64,000 nt of DNA. Origin: Hellea balneolensis DSM 19091 (lineage in GTDB: Bacteria > Pseudomonadota > Alphaproteobacteria > Caulobacterales > Maricaulaceae). Position 1 is the first letter of the stretch. Every line of letters begins with the position of its first letter. Below the pieces are notes generated by a model. That model was not told the DNA's origin, did not search any database, and saw nothing but the letters and a program-made list of their open reading frames with translations. Positions 35,927 through 45,357 of the stretch are shown in pieces. The stretch spans positions 21,447 through 85,446 of the forward strand of contig NZ_KE386760.1 in assembly GCF_000428525.1 (NCBI RefSeq), given 5' to 3'. The position numbers and the translations under genes are program-made.

Positions 35927-36513
35927 GAGTTATATTAGCTTCGGGTAGCCAAATTCGTCGTAAGCTTATGTCTGATGCAGGGCTTGAGTTTGAAGTAATT
36001 GTTAAACCCGTTGATGAAGCGGCTATTAAGGCATCGATGCTCGCAGAATCGGCGCGGCTTCGGGATATTGCAGATGCGCTTGCTGAAGCCAAGGCGATGC
36101 GTGTTAGCCGGATAGAGGAAGGACTTGTTATAGGCGCTGACCAAATAATGGTTATGGACGGAGAGCTATATGACAAGCCCAAAGATATTAATGACGCGCG
36201 TGAGCGTCTAAAACTTATGCGTGGTAAAACACATTTTCTTGTTGGTGCGGTGGTGATATGTGAAGGCGGGCAGGCTGTGTGGCGGCACATGGCGAAGACC
36301 AAATTGACAATGCGTGATTTTTCGGATGGTTTTCTGGAAGACTATATTGAAAAAGAAGATGATCTTTTAACGAAATCAGTCGGAGCCTATCGATTTGAGG
36401 GATTAGGCGCACAGCTATTTTCTCATGTTGAGGGTGATTTCTTTTCTATATTAGGTTTATCGCTTTTACCTGTAATGGATTATCTACGGCTTCGCGGAGC
36501 AATCCCGTCATGA
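35923..36513 (+). CDS. maf: Maf-family nucleotide pyrophosphatase
   Basis: A 196-residue protein of the Maf/Ham1 superfamily that hydrolyses non-canonical or modified nucleoside triphosphates. The N-terminal signature LASGSQIRRKLMSDAG and the catalytic Asp in VIGADQIM are visible, as is KTHFLVGAVVI. It overlaps both neighbours by four bases. Confidence 0.93.
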   Translation: MRVILASGSQIRRKLMSDAGLEFEVIVKPVDEAAIKASMLAESARLRDIADALAEAKAMRVSRIEEGLVIGADQIMVMDGELYDKPKDINDARERLKLMRGKTHFLVGAVVICEGGQAVWRHMAKTKLTMRDFSDGFLEDYIEKEDDLLTKSVGAYRFEGLGAQLFSHVEGDFFSILGLSLLPVMDYLRLRGAIPS

Positions 36514-37358
36514 GCAAGATTACGACATTAGCCGGTGTGTGCGGCTGGCCAATACACCACTCGCTTTCCCCTGTTTTGCATAATTTTTGGCTAAAGGAAT
36601 TGGGTCTCGGCGGGGCTTACGTGCATTTTGCGGTTCGTCCTGACGAAGCTGTCCGCGCTTTTAAGAGTTTGAAACGAACATCCATTTCAGGTGTAAATGT
36701 TACGCTTCCACTCAAGAGCCTTGCTTATGAAGCGGCGGATGAACAAACCCCTGATGCGATTAAGCTAGGAGTGTCAAATTGCCTTTATAAAAAAGACGGT
36801 AAGCTGATTGCCCATAATACAGATCTCGAAGGGTTTGCAGTGCCCTTGATCAAGGCTATGGGCGCCAAAACATTATCTCAAACACCAGCGCTAATTATTG
36901 GAACAGGCGGTGCGGCAAGAGCCGTTATAGGGGCTTTGCTGGCGCTTAATGTGCCCGAAATTCGTATTATTGGGCGGACAGACATAAAAGCTGAAGCGCT
37001 GGTAGATATTGTTAATGTCCCCAGTTTTTATGCTCTGCCTTGGGCAAAGCGTGATGAAGCTGTTGCTGCTTCAGGCCTGATTATAAATGCGACTGCGGGA
37101 GGCATGAGCGGAAAGCCTGAATTGGATATTGATATTCACTTGGCCGAAAAGGGCAGCTTTGTATATGATCTTATATATACCCCCCGCCATACACGGTTAC
37201 TGCGTGAAGCTAAAAAAGCGGGCTGTATGACCCTAGGTGGCCTTGAGATGTTGATTGCGCAAGCGAGGCCCTCATTCCGTCTCTTTTATGGGCATAAAGC
37301 TCCAGAGCTGCCCGACCCTAAAGAGATGTTGTTTGCGGCGCTGAAAGCAGGGCAATGA
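36510..37358 (+). CDS. aroE: Shikimate dehydrogenase
   Basis: A 282-residue NADPH-dependent enzyme of aromatic amino acid synthesis. Shikimate-binding SLSP (18-21), catalytic Lys69 in GVNVTLPLKS, the Asp of HNTDLEGF, and the NADP-binding loop GTGGAARAV are present. It overlaps maf and coaE by four bases each. The order maf-aroE-coaE-dnaQ near oriC is conserved among alphaproteobacteria. Confidence 0.96.
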   Translation: MSKITTLAGVCGWPIHHSLSPVLHNFWLKELGLGGAYVHFAVRPDEAVRAFKSLKRTSISGVNVTLPLKSLAYEAADEQTPDAIKLGVSNCLYKKDGKLIAHNTDLEGFAVPLIKAMGAKTLSQTPALIIGTGGAARAVIGALLALNVPEIRIIGRTDIKAEALVDIVNVPSFYALPWAKRDEAVAASGLIINATAGGMSGKPELDIDIHLAEKGSFVYDLIYTPRHTRLLREAKKAGCMTLGGLEMLIAQARPSFRLFYGHKAPELPDPKEMLFAALKAGQ

Positions 37359-37942
37359 TCATAATCGGTCTTACAGGCTCAATTGGGATGGGAAAATCCA
37401 CGACAGCCGAAATGTTCCGCGAAGAGGGCTACCCCGTATTTGATGCTGATGGGGTTGTGCATGAGCTATATGCCAAGGGCGGTAAAGCTGTTCCAATTAT
37501 AAAGGCCGTATTCCCTGATGCCATCAAGAATGGCGCTGTGGACCGCGTAGTCTTGGGCGCGCATATGAGAGCCGACCCGTTGCATTTAAAAGTGCTTGAA
37601 AGTTTCATCCATCCCCTTGTAAGCGAAAGCCGCACCGCATTTTTTGAGGCGCATAAAGACGCAAAAATAGTTGTTATGGACGTTCCGTTACTATTCGAAA
37701 CGGGACTTGATAAAGCGGTGCACCATATCGCGGTGGTTACAGCGCCTTACCAGCTACAGCGCGAACGGGTTTTGGCGCGAGAGGGTATGACGCCGGAATT
37801 ATTTGACTCTTTGTTAGCCCGCCAGATTCCGGATGATGAAAAACGTAAACGTGCTGACGTCCTTATTTTTACTGATAAGGGTCTAGATAATGCCCGCAAA
37901 CAGGTGCAGGACATCATAAGGGACTTAAAAGAAACGGCTTAG
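37355..37942 (+). CDS. coaE: Dephospho-CoA kinase
   Basis: A 195-residue P-loop kinase for the last step of coenzyme A synthesis. The P-loop is GLTGSIGMGKST (5-16). FDADGVVHELY and VVMDVPLLFETGLD are the substrate and lid motifs. It overlaps aroE by four bases and precedes dnaQ by six. Confidence 0.96.
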   Translation: MIIIGLTGSIGMGKSTTAEMFREEGYPVFDADGVVHELYAKGGKAVPIIKAVFPDAIKNGAVDRVVLGAHMRADPLHLKVLESFIHPLVSESRTAFFEAHKDAKIVVMDVPLLFETGLDKAVHHIAVVTAPYQLQRERVLAREGMTPELFDSLLARQIPDDEKRKRADVLIFTDKGLDNARKQVQDIIRDLKETA

Positions 37943-37948
37943 AGGCTT

Positions 37949-38659
37949 ATGACTGGCATTCGTGAAATTTGTTTTGATACAGAAACCACGGGCTTTAATG
38001 CACGCGGGGATGATCGAATTACAGAAATTGGCTGTATTGAGCTGATAGATATGCTGCCAACGGGACGGGAATTCCATGCCTTGGTAGACCCGGAGCGAGA
38101 TATTCCTGATAAAGTCACAGAACTCACAGGACATACACTTGAAAATTTGCGTGAGCGCGGTGCAAAAGTGTTTAAAGCTCAGGCGCAGGATTTTTTAGAC
38201 TTTATCGGGGATAGTCAATTAGTAGCCCACAATGCTGACTTCGACCGCGGTTTCATTAATGCGGAATTAGAACGAGCGGGTTTCGAGGCGATTGCTAATC
38301 ATCGCTTTACAGATACGCTGCAAATGGCGCGAGAGAAATTTCCGGGGTCCCCAGCCTCGCTCGATGCCCTTTGCAAACGTTATGGCGTGTCCTTAGCCTC
38401 ACGTGATAAACACGGCGCGATAATCGATTCTATATTATTGGCAGAAGTTTACCTCCAGCTTAAAGGCGGGAGGATGCACAAACTTGGGCTTGAGCCAGAG
38501 GCGGCACAGGCTGTTGAATCCATTTTTCTACCAGCGGCGCGGCAGAGGCCTTCATCTCTTAAACCACTGCTCAGTGAAGCTGAACGCGAGCAGCATAAAG
38601 CTTTCATCGACTCTATGGGTGACGAAATGGTTTGGAATAAATATTGGCGGCGCGCCTAA
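37949..38659 (+). CDS. dnaQ: DNA polymerase III epsilon subunit
   Basis: A 236-residue DEDDh exonuclease that proofreads replication. Exo I is FDTETTG (Asp10, Glu12), Exo II is HNADFDRGF, and Exo III has the DKHGAIID motif with its His and Asp. The C-terminal tail after residue 180 would bind the polymerase alpha subunit. It is the last gene of the run and is convergent with the GDPD gene, overlapping its stop. Confidence 0.96.
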   Translation: MTGIREICFDTETTGFNARGDDRITEIGCIELIDMLPTGREFHALVDPERDIPDKVTELTGHTLENLRERGAKVFKAQAQDFLDFIGDSQLVAHNADFDRGFINAELERAGFEAIANHRFTDTLQMAREKFPGSPASLDALCKRYGVSLASRDKHGAIIDSILLAEVYLQLKGGRMHKLGLEPEAAQAVESIFLPAARQRPSSLKPLLSEAEREQHKAFIDSMGDEMVWNKYWRRA

Positions 38660-39558
38660 AGCGACGATAGGCAAGCCTCAAGCTCTTCCTTGTTTTTATT
38701 TGTGAGCCCCGCGATAGGATTGTGATCAAATATATCATCTGTCACAAGAAGATCAGCTGCATCCGCGGCTTGCAAAGACCAGTCTTTTCGAACACGCCCT
38801 AAGATTGGAATGTCTTTATCCCGTAAATTATTCACTAGAGCGGCATCATCTACATTATAGCCAATCCAGGCCGCTATCTGTCCAGGCTTAAAGCGCGTTT
38901 GCCCGAGCGCCTCGTTGGGTCCGACTGATAACATCATATCTGGCGCAAGACGCATGAGTTTTTCAGTCTGTCTTTCATTATATGAAATCAAGATAACATC
39001 CTTTGCCATATCGTTTTCACGGATTAGTTCGAGAACGGTCTCGTATTTTGAGCTGCTTTTAAAATCGACTTCGAGATATATTTTCCCTTTTGCCGCCTTC
39101 AGGTAATCATCAAACTTTACGGGGCGGTCTGCGCTGAAATTGCCTTTTGTATCCATCAGTAACAGAGTGGAGGCCTCATCCCATGTTGTGGAGGCTATGG
39201 CGCCTTTCCCTGTAGATTTTTCGTCCCATACCCCGTCATGATATAGGATGTGAGTTCCATCTTTAAGTCCTGCAACGTCAACCTCAGATACCAGAAAACC
39301 CTTCTCGATTAGCAGGTTTAGTCCGCTCATCGAGTTTTCAGGATAGTCACTATTTCGTGCCGTCCCGCGATGGGCGGCGACCAAAGCAGTCTCCTGTGGC
39401 AGGCAGGACATATATGAGGCCAGCGGCGGTAAAGCGGTATTTGCATCTATGACAGATGTTTGGCTTTGCTTGGAGACTGATGTTGTTTCGGAAGATTGGC
39501 CACAAGCTGTCAGAATTGCGGCTAATGTTATTGTGAGGGGCGCTTTAAAATTTCGCAT
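38656..39558 (-). CDS. Glycerophosphodiester phosphodiesterase family lipoprotein
   Basis: A 300-residue exported protein: signal plus lipobox LTACG, then a GDPD-type TIM barrel. AAHRGTARNSDYPENS carries the catalytic His-Arg and metal-binding Glu, and SEVDVAGLKDGTHILYHD carries the second catalytic His. Relatives hydrolyse glycerophosphodiesters to glycerol-3-phosphate. It would sit in the periplasm, with substrate inferred from the family. It lies alone on the minus strand between dnaQ and mnmE. Confidence 0.87.
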   Translation of the reverse strand: MRNFKAPLTITLAAILTACGQSSETTSVSKQSQTSVIDANTALPPLASYMSCLPQETALVAAHRGTARNSDYPENSMSGLNLLIEKGFLVSEVDVAGLKDGTHILYHDGVWDEKSTGKGAIASTTWDEASTLLLMDTKGNFSADRPVKFDDYLKAAKGKIYLEVDFKSSSKYETVLELIRENDMAKDVILISYNERQTEKLMRLAPDMMLSVGPNEALGQTRFKPGQIAAWIGYNVDDAALVNNLRDKDIPILGRVRKDWSLQAADAADLLVTDDIFDHNPIAGLTNKNKEELEACLSSL

Positions 39559-39605
39559 AGCAAAGTCTTTCTTATTGTCTCTGCTCTCTATAGAAGCGCG
39601 AAGTT

Positions 39606-40952
39606 ATGAGCGGTAGTCCTAATGATACAATATTTGCCCTGTCTTCTGCGCCCGGCCGCGCTGGCGTGAGTGTTTTCCGTGTAAGTGGAGCTCTATCACA
39701 ATACTGTCTTGAAAAACTGTTGCAAAAGCCGAGCCCTAAACCTCGCATGGCGTCGCTTAGAAAGCTTTATAACACGGAAAACGACTTAATTGATGAAGCC
39801 CTAATATTATGGATGCCCGGGCCCAATAGCTTTACGGGTGAGGATTGCGCTGAATTTCAAGGGCATGGTAGCCCTGCGGTTATAGAGGCAATGGCAAAAG
39901 CTTTCATGCAACTGGGCCTACGCCAAGCGGAACCCGGAGAATTTACGCGGCGGGCTTTTGAAAATGGTAAGATGGACCTGACTGAGGCAGAAGGTTTGGC
40001 GGACTTGATTGATGCAGAGACTGAAGGCCAGCGAAAGCAAGCGCTTCGCCAAATGCAAGGCGGGCTACGCGATCTTTATGAAAATTGGCGTGAGTCACTG
40101 CTTGACGCCTTGGCTCAAATTGAAGGGGAGATAGACTTCCCTGACGAGGAAGATGTGCCTGATACGCTTTCGCATAAATCGTATCCTTATATTTCAGACG
40201 TGGTCAAGAGTATGAAGCAAAGCCTAATGGAGGCTGATAAGGGCGAAGCTATTCGTCACGGCGTCGAGGTTGCTATTATCGGAAAACCCAATGCGGGTAA
40301 ATCAACACTTCTTAATGGCCTCGCGGGGCGCGAGGCTGCGATTGTGTCTTCTGAAGCGGGAACAACACGTGATATAGTGTCTATATATACAGTAATTGCA
40401 GGGATTCAGGTTCGCCTTTCTGATACAGCAGGTTTAAGGGAGACATCTAATACGATCGAGGCAGAAGGTGTAAAACGAGCTTTAAAACTTGCGAGTGAGG
40501 CAGACATACGTGTTGGTGTTGTAGATTCAACACAGCTCAATGACTTGCCTAATCTCATTAAAAAGCTGATGGAGGATGACATTCTTATCTTTTCTAAAGC
40601 GGATCTTCCAGGTCAAGGAGTCCCCAATGTTTCACGTGAAACATATAAAACCCTGTCTATAGATGCCAATAATGATCTCGATGTGCGCAAGGTCTATGAC
40701 GTGTTAGAACAAGAGATTATGGAACGCTTCACTATTGGCGATGATGCTGGCCTGACACGAGCGCGTCACAAGGATTGCGTGACGCGCGGCCTATCAGCCT
40801 TGGAGCGGTCTCTCGAAAAACTTACTCTTGCCCCTGAATTAGCGGGCGATGATATTCGAACCGCCCTTTCTGCTGTAAAAGAACTTGCGGGGGAAACAGA
40901 TATTGAATCCGTTTTTGACCGTATCTTTTCGCGTTTTTGCGTCGGCAAATAA
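39606..40952 (+). CDS. mnmE: tRNA modification GTPase MnmE
   Basis: A 448-residue GTPase that, with MnmG, makes the 5-carboxymethylaminomethyl group on wobble uridine. The N-terminal folate-binding domain has the typical start DTIFALSSAPGRAGVSVFRV. The G domain inside the helical part has GKPNAGKST (about 225-233), TTRD and DTAGLRE. The C-terminus ends FCVGK with the catalytic Cys. A perfect parS palindrome at 40628-40643 is read as NVSRETY within the G domain. Confidence 0.97.
   Translation: MSGSPNDTIFALSSAPGRAGVSVFRVSGALSQYCLEKLLQKPSPKPRMASLRKLYNTENDLIDEALILWMPGPNSFTGEDCAEFQGHGSPAVIEAMAKAFMQLGLRQAEPGEFTRRAFENGKMDLTEAEGLADLIDAETEGQRKQALRQMQGGLRDLYENWRESLLDALAQIEGEIDFPDEEDVPDTLSHKSYPYISDVVKSMKQSLMEADKGEAIRHGVEVAIIGKPNAGKSTLLNGLAGREAAIVSSEAGTTRDIVSIYTVIAGIQVRLSDTAGLRETSNTIEAEGVKRALKLASEADIRVGVVDSTQLNDLPNLIKKLMEDDILIFSKADLPGQGVPNVSRETYKTLSIDANNDLDVRKVYDVLEQEIMERFTIGDDAGLTRARHKDCVTRGLSALERSLEKLTLAPELAGDDIRTALSAVKELAGETDIESVFDRIFSRFCVGK
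40628..40643. promoter_or_regulatory. parS: parS site 1 (inside mnmE)
   Basis: TGTTTCACGTGAAACA is a perfect 16-bp palindrome matching the universal parS consensus bound by ParB. It extends one base on each side (A...T). Confidence 0.93.
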
Positions 40953-40953
40953 A

Positions 40954-40975
40954 CTGTCACTCGGTTAAGTGACAG
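40954..40975 (+). other. Perfect hairpin downstream of mnmE
   Basis: CTGTCACT and AGTGACAG form an 8-bp stem around a 6-nt loop, starting right at the mnmE stop. No T-run follows, so it is not a classic terminator. It could be an operator or a mRNA 3' end structure. Confidence 0.4.
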
Positions 40976-41007
40976 ACACGATTCAACGCTATTGTTAACC
41001 ATAATCG

Positions 41008-41067
41008 TGTTTCACGCGATCTAGGAATAGTCCTGTATTCCGGTGCCCCGAAAAATCGCGTGAAACA
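41008..41067. repeat. 13-bp inverted repeat with parS-like arms
   Basis: TGTTTCACGCGAT (41008-41020) and ATCGCGTGAAACA (41055-41067) are exact inverted copies separated by 34 bp, in the gap between mnmE and mnmG. The first nine bases of each arm equal a parS half-site, but the second half of the palindrome is lost. Confidence 0.8.
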
Positions 41068-41117
41068 TAACCTTCACATAATAAGACTTAGCGGCTATAG
41101 GCTCGCGCAATAGTAAA

Positions 41118-42992
41118 ATGGAGATGTTTCACGTGAAACATTGGGATGTCATAGTTATTGGTGGAGGTCATGCAGGCTGTGACGCGGCAGCGGCTTCAGC
41201 GCGTCTGGGCGCTAAAACCTTATTATTGACGCATAAGCTGGGAACTATTGGCGAAATGTCCTGCAATCCTGCCATTGGGGGATTAGGGAAAGGCCACTTG
41301 GTTCGCGAAATAGACGCAATGGATGGCGTTATGGCCCATGTTGCTGATGCTTCAGGCATTCAATTTCGCCTGCTAAACCGTTCCAAAGGGCCGGCTGTTC
41401 GTGGCCCCAGAACCCAATCTGATCGCCGGCTCTATAAAAAAGCCATGCAGGAGACTCTCTCGGCCTATCCTAACCTCACATTGAAGGCTTTGGCGGTGGA
41501 AGACCTTCTCGTTAAGAATGGCCGTGTTGTTGGCGTTGAGACACAAGATGGTCAAAAATTCGCCAGTGAGCACGTTGTTCTGACTACCGGAACATTTTTG
41601 CGGGGCGAAATTCATATTGGGCATGAACGCACGCCCGCGGGTCGTTTTGGAGATGCGCCGTCTATAGGACTTGCTGACCGTCTTTATGACCTCGGCTTTG
41701 ATATGGACCGGCTTAAAACAGGCACTCCTGCCCGTATTTCCAAAGCTTCAATTGATTGGGCTGCGCTTGATCAACAGGCGGCAGATGACGAGCCTGTGCC
41801 TTTTTCATTTATGACAGACGCAATCAAGGTACCTCAGGTGACTTGCGGGATTACCCATACAAATGAAGATACGCACCGTGTTATTAGCGATAATATTAAG
41901 AAATCAGCGCTTTATGGCGGCGGTATTTCCGGAAAAGGCCCGCGATACTGTCCTTCAGTTGAAGATAAAGTGGTTCGTTTTGCTGACAGAAACCGCCACC
42001 AAGTCTTTCTAGAACCTGAAGGCCTGCCTGAAAACCCGGATGGAGATACGATATATCCTAACGGCATATCAACCTCCTTGCCCCGTGATTTACAAGACGC
42101 TTTTATGCGAACGATCAGGGGACTCGAAAATGTTGTTGTTAAACGCTATGGTTACGCCATTGAATATGATTATGTCGATCCGCGTGAGTTACGCGCAACC
42201 TTGGAAACCCGCCGATTACCGGGCCTCTATTTAGCGGGACAAATTAACGGTACAACCGGTTATGAAGAGGCGGCAGCGCAAGGCATGATGGCGGGTTTCA
42301 ATGCTGCTCTCGCCGCCTCAAGCTCTGATCCTTTTATTTTGGACCGAAGCCAAGCCTATATTGGCGTGATGATAGACGATTTAATTACCAAAGGTGTCAC
42401 AGAACCCTATCGGATGTTTACAAGCCGCGCCGAATATCGCCTCTTATTGCGGGCCGATAATGCCGATCAGCGTTTAACACCATTGGGCGAAAAGATTGGG
42501 GCTGTGAGTTCTCGGCGCTCCAAGGCCTTCGCTAAAAAGCTAAAAACGCTTAAAGATGCCAAAATCCAAGCCCAAACATTGTCGAAAACTCCTAATGAAC
42601 TCAAAAAACAAGGTCTTAGGATTAATCAGGATGGTAAAAAGCGAACAGTGTTAGATTTACTTGCTTATCCAAATATTAAATTTGATGATCTTACGCCTGT
42701 CTGGCCTGAGCTAGGAGGCCTACCGCATTTCGCGCGAGAGCATTTGGAAACCGAAGCGTTATATGCCGGATATATTGACCGTCAGGCCCGCGATATTGCC
42801 GCCTTTCAGAGGGATGAAGGCTTGAGAATCCCTGAAAGCTTTGATTATGCGGGCGTTGGCGGATTATCTAATGAAGTGCGCGGAAAGCTTGAATCTGTGC
42901 GTCCCGCGACACTAGGCCAGGCGGCGCGCATTGAAGGCGTGACCCCAGGCGCTCTAACCGCCGTCTTAGCATATCTACGTAAAGCCTCGTAA
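41118..42992 (+). CDS. mnmG: tRNA uridine-modification enzyme MnmG (GidA)
   Basis: A 624-residue FAD enzyme, partner of MnmE. The FAD-binding loop is [14 protein letters not shown] (11-24), followed by [21 protein letters not shown] and [12 protein letters not shown] motifs; the C-terminal tRNA-binding helical part ends [15 protein letters not shown] parS site codes for residues MFHVKH at the N-terminus. It is coupled to rsmG (overlapping by one base) and shares a region with parA-parB. Confidence 0.97.
   Translation: MEMFHVKHWDVIVIGGGHAGCDAAAASARLGAKTLLLTHKLGTIGEMSCNPAIGGLGKGHLVREIDAMDGVMAHVADASGIQFRLLNRSKGPAVRGPRTQSDRRLYKKAMQETLSAYPNLTLKALAVEDLLVKNGRVVGVETQDGQKFASEHVVLTTGTFLRGEIHIGHERTPAGRFGDAPSIGLADRLYDLGFDMDRLKTGTPARISKASIDWAALDQQAADDEPVPFSFMTDAIKVPQVTCGITHTNEDTHRVISDNIKKSALYGGGISGKGPRYCPSVEDKVVRFADRNRHQVFLEPEGLPENPDGDTIYPNGISTSLPRDLQDAFMRTIRGLENVVVKRYGYAIEYDYVDPRELRATLETRRLPGLYLAGQINGTTGYEEAAAQGMMAGFNAALAASSSDPFILDRSQAYIGVMIDDLITKGVTEPYRMFTSRAEYRLLLRADNADQRLTPLGEKIGAVSSRRSKAFAKKLKTLKDAKIQAQTLSKTPNELKKQGLRINQDGKKRTVLDLLAYPNIKFDDLTPVWPELGGLPHFAREHLETEALYAGYIDRQARDIAAFQRDEGLRIPESFDYAGVGGLSNEVRGKLESVRPATLGQAARIEGVTPGALTAVLAYLRKAS
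41125..41140. promoter_or_regulatory. parS: parS site 2 (start of mnmG)
   Basis: TGTTTCACGTGAAACA, a perfect match, read in frame as MFHVKH in the first eight codons of mnmG. ParB bound here would sit on the translation start region of the gene. Confidence 0.93.
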
Positions 42993-43615
42993 TGGCTTAT
43001 AGTTTTGAAGATTTTGCGCGTGACAGCGATGTTTCACGTGAAACATTAGCGGATTATCAAAGCTGGCAGAGCCTTCTTTTTAAGTGGAATCGTAAGATAA
43101 ATTTAGTGTCTCCAACGGCATTGGACGATTTTTGGTGTCGTCATGCCTTGGATAGTTGGCAGGTATGGCCGCATATCCCCGCATATGCAAAAAATATTAT
43201 TGATCTAGGCTCGGGAGCAGGTTTCCCGGGCATTGCTATGGCGATTGGCTGTAAAGCGAGGGGCTTAGGCCAAGTTACTTTAGTCGAGTCAGCCGGAAAA
43301 AAGACATCATTTCTGCGCTCTGTCATACGTGAGCTTGATCTTCCTGCGACAGCAAGTTCAGAGCGGGCCGAAGCTTTACCCTCAAAACCCCATGATGTCA
43401 TAACCGCGCGCGCTTTTGCGCCATTACCGAGACTCTTTTCTTATGCACAGCCTTTTTGGGGTGAGAGCACAATTGGACTGTTTTTAAAGGGTGAGGCCGC
43501 TGAACAGGAATTGACGGAAGCCTCAAAAAAGTGGACATACAACGTGGAAAAAGTCCCTAGCCTCAGCGATGGCGCAGGTTGCTTGTTAAAAATTACGGAG
43601 CTAAAGCCCCGATAA
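42992..43615 (+). CDS. rsmG: 16S rRNA m7G527 methyltransferase RsmG (GidB)
   Basis: A 207-residue SAM-dependent enzyme that methylates G527 of 16S rRNA. The SAM-binding motif is IIDLGSGAGFPGI (about 68-80), and WNRKINLVSPT and HALDSWQV are family motifs. It starts inside the mnmG stop codon region and precedes parA by 16 bp. A parS site at 43030-43045 codes for DVSRETL near its N-terminus. Confidence 0.95.
   Translation: MAYSFEDFARDSDVSRETLADYQSWQSLLFKWNRKINLVSPTALDDFWCRHALDSWQVWPHIPAYAKNIIDLGSGAGFPGIAMAIGCKARGLGQVTLVESAGKKTSFLRSVIRELDLPATASSERAEALPSKPHDVITARAFAPLPRLFSYAQPFWGESTIGLFLKGEAAEQELTEASKKWTYNVEKVPSLSDGAGCLLKITELKPR
43030..43045. promoter_or_regulatory. parS: parS site 3 (inside rsmG)
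   Basis: TGTTTCACGTGAAACA, a perfect parS palindrome read in frame as VSRET plus flanking residues, about 0.6 kb upstream of parA. Confidence 0.93.
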
Positions 43616-43631
43616 CCTTTTTGGAGATCAC

Positions 43632-44408
43632 ATGACGAAGCCGCGTATTATAGCGATTGTGAACCAAAAAGGCGGTGTGGGTAAAACAACCACAACAATT
43701 AATCTGGCCGCCGCCCTTACTTTGCGCGGAAAAAAAGTTCTCCTGATTGATTTAGACCCGCAAGGTAATGCTGCAACGGGTTTGGGCATCCCCCGTACAG
43801 CACGTGATGTAACGGTTTATGATGTTCTCGTCGAAAGCAGGCCAATATCAGACGCTATTATGGATACAGTCGTTCCAGGCTTAAAGCTTGTGCCGTCTCA
43901 TATTGATCTGGCGAGTGCAGAACTTGAGATCGGCGATAGAGCAGGGCGCACCACTATTTTACGGCACGCGCTGAGCCGTGTCGATTTTGATTATGTCTTA
44001 ATAGACTGCCCGCCATCTTTGAATTTACTGACGGTCAATGCTTTATCAGCGGCGCGTTCTGTCCTTGTGCCATTACAATGCGAGTTTTTCGCGTTGGAAG
44101 GTCTAAGTCAGCTTTTGCAGACTGTTGAAATGGCCAAAGCCAATATAAATTCTGATCTGGTTATCGACGGCGTTATGCTCACTATGTATGATCAGCGTAA
44201 CCGCCTTTCCGCGCAAGTGGCGGCTGACGTTCGAAAACATTTGGGCCGTGCCGTTTTTAAAACCGTTATTCCGCGAAATGTGCGCATCGCAGAAGCTCCA
44301 TCTTTTGGAAAACCGGTTATTATGTATGATCCCGATTGCGCGGGATCCAAGGCTTATATTGATTTGGCTGATGAGATGTTGGGTCGTCATTCAAAATCTC
44401 GCAAATAA
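43632..44408 (+). CDS. parA: Chromosome partitioning ATPase ParA
   Basis: A 258-residue deviant-Walker ATPase that moves the ParB-bound origin. The Walker A motif is KGGVGKTTT (13-21), followed by LLIDLDPQGNAATGLGI and DYVLIDCPPSLNLLTVNAL. The pattern is that of chromosomal ParA/Soj. It follows rsmG by 16 bp with a GGAGAT site, and parB follows 35 bp downstream. Confidence 0.97.
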   Translation: MTKPRIIAIVNQKGGVGKTTTTINLAAALTLRGKKVLLIDLDPQGNAATGLGIPRTARDVTVYDVLVESRPISDAIMDTVVPGLKLVPSHIDLASAELEIGDRAGRTTILRHALSRVDFDYVLIDCPPSLNLLTVNALSAARSVLVPLQCEFFALEGLSQLLQTVEMAKANINSDLVIDGVMLTMYDQRNRLSAQVAADVRKHLGRAVFKTVIPRNVRIAEAPSFGKPVIMYDPDCAGSKAYIDLADEMLGRHSKSRK

Positions 44409-44443
44409 ATATATTATATCAATAATTACAATAGGTTAGAGAT

Positions 44444-45355
44444 ATGTCAAAAAAAACAAAAGAGCGTGGCTTAGGCCGCGGATTATCAGCCCTTATGTCA
44501 GATGTCAGCGTCGCCGCCGCACCGCAGGAGCTTGAAAAAATGCCTGTCGCCTCAGAAGCGCCCAGAGGCGGCGTCACCTCACTTAATATCGACCAATTAG
44601 AGCGCAATCCAGAGCAACCCCGTAAATATTTTGATAAAGAGAAGCTTGCTGAGCTTACCCAATCGATAAAAGATAAAGGGGTGTTGCAGCCAATCTTGGT
44701 CCGTCCGCTCCCGCACAAAACAAGCGATAAAAAAAGACACTACCAAATCGTTGCAGGTGAACGCCGCTGGCAAGCCGCGCTCAAAGCTAAGCTTGACGCC
44801 ATGCCTGTGCTTATTCGTGAGCTATCCGATCAAGATGTTTTGGAAATTGGTGTTGTCGAGAATGTGCAGCGGGCAGATCTGAATCCAATTGAAGAGGCTT
44901 TGGCCTATAAAGCATTGTCGGATCAATTTAACCGCACGCAAGAGGACATTGCGCAAGCCGTTGGAAAATCACGGCCGCATATTACAAATATGCTGCGCTT
45001 ATTAACCCTTCCCAAAAGGGCGCAGACTTATTTGGCAAAAGGAAAAATCACGGCAGGACACGCCCGGGCCATTATTGCTGCGCCCGATCCCACAGAACTT
45101 GCGGATGCGATTGCTGAAAAAGGTCTCTCCGTAAGGGAGGCCGAAGATTGGGTTCGCCGTATCAAAGCCGCCGACGGAAAGGTTGCGGCCATACCGGCCC
45201 AAAAGGATGCTGATACACGAAAAGTCGAAAATGATATATCTGACATTCTTGGCCTCGTGACGGATCTCCGTCACAAAGGCCCCGGCGGAGAATTACGGAT
45301 TAAATATAGAACAGGTGCCCAACTTGAAAGTCTCATTAAGCGCCTAAAGGCGTAG
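44444..45355 (+). CDS. parB: Chromosome partitioning protein ParB
   Basis: A 303-residue CTPase clamp that binds parS. Motifs: IDQLERNPEQPRKYFD, the CTP-binding GERRWQAALKA and ENVQRADLNPIEEA, and the helix-turn-helix around TQEDIAQAVGKSRPHITNML. The C-terminal dimerisation part begins after about 240. Its three cognate sites lie 1.4-3.8 kb upstream. Confidence 0.97.
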   Translation: MSKKTKERGLGRGLSALMSDVSVAAAPQELEKMPVASEAPRGGVTSLNIDQLERNPEQPRKYFDKEKLAELTQSIKDKGVLQPILVRPLPHKTSDKKRHYQIVAGERRWQAALKAKLDAMPVLIRELSDQDVLEIGVVENVQRADLNPIEEALAYKALSDQFNRTQEDIAQAVGKSRPHITNMLRLLTLPKRAQTYLAKGKITAGHARAIIAAPDPTELADAIAEKGLSVREAEDWVRRIKAADGKVAAIPAQKDADTRKVENDISDILGLVTDLRHKGPGGELRIKYRTGAQLESLIKRLKA

Positions 45356-45357
45356 TC

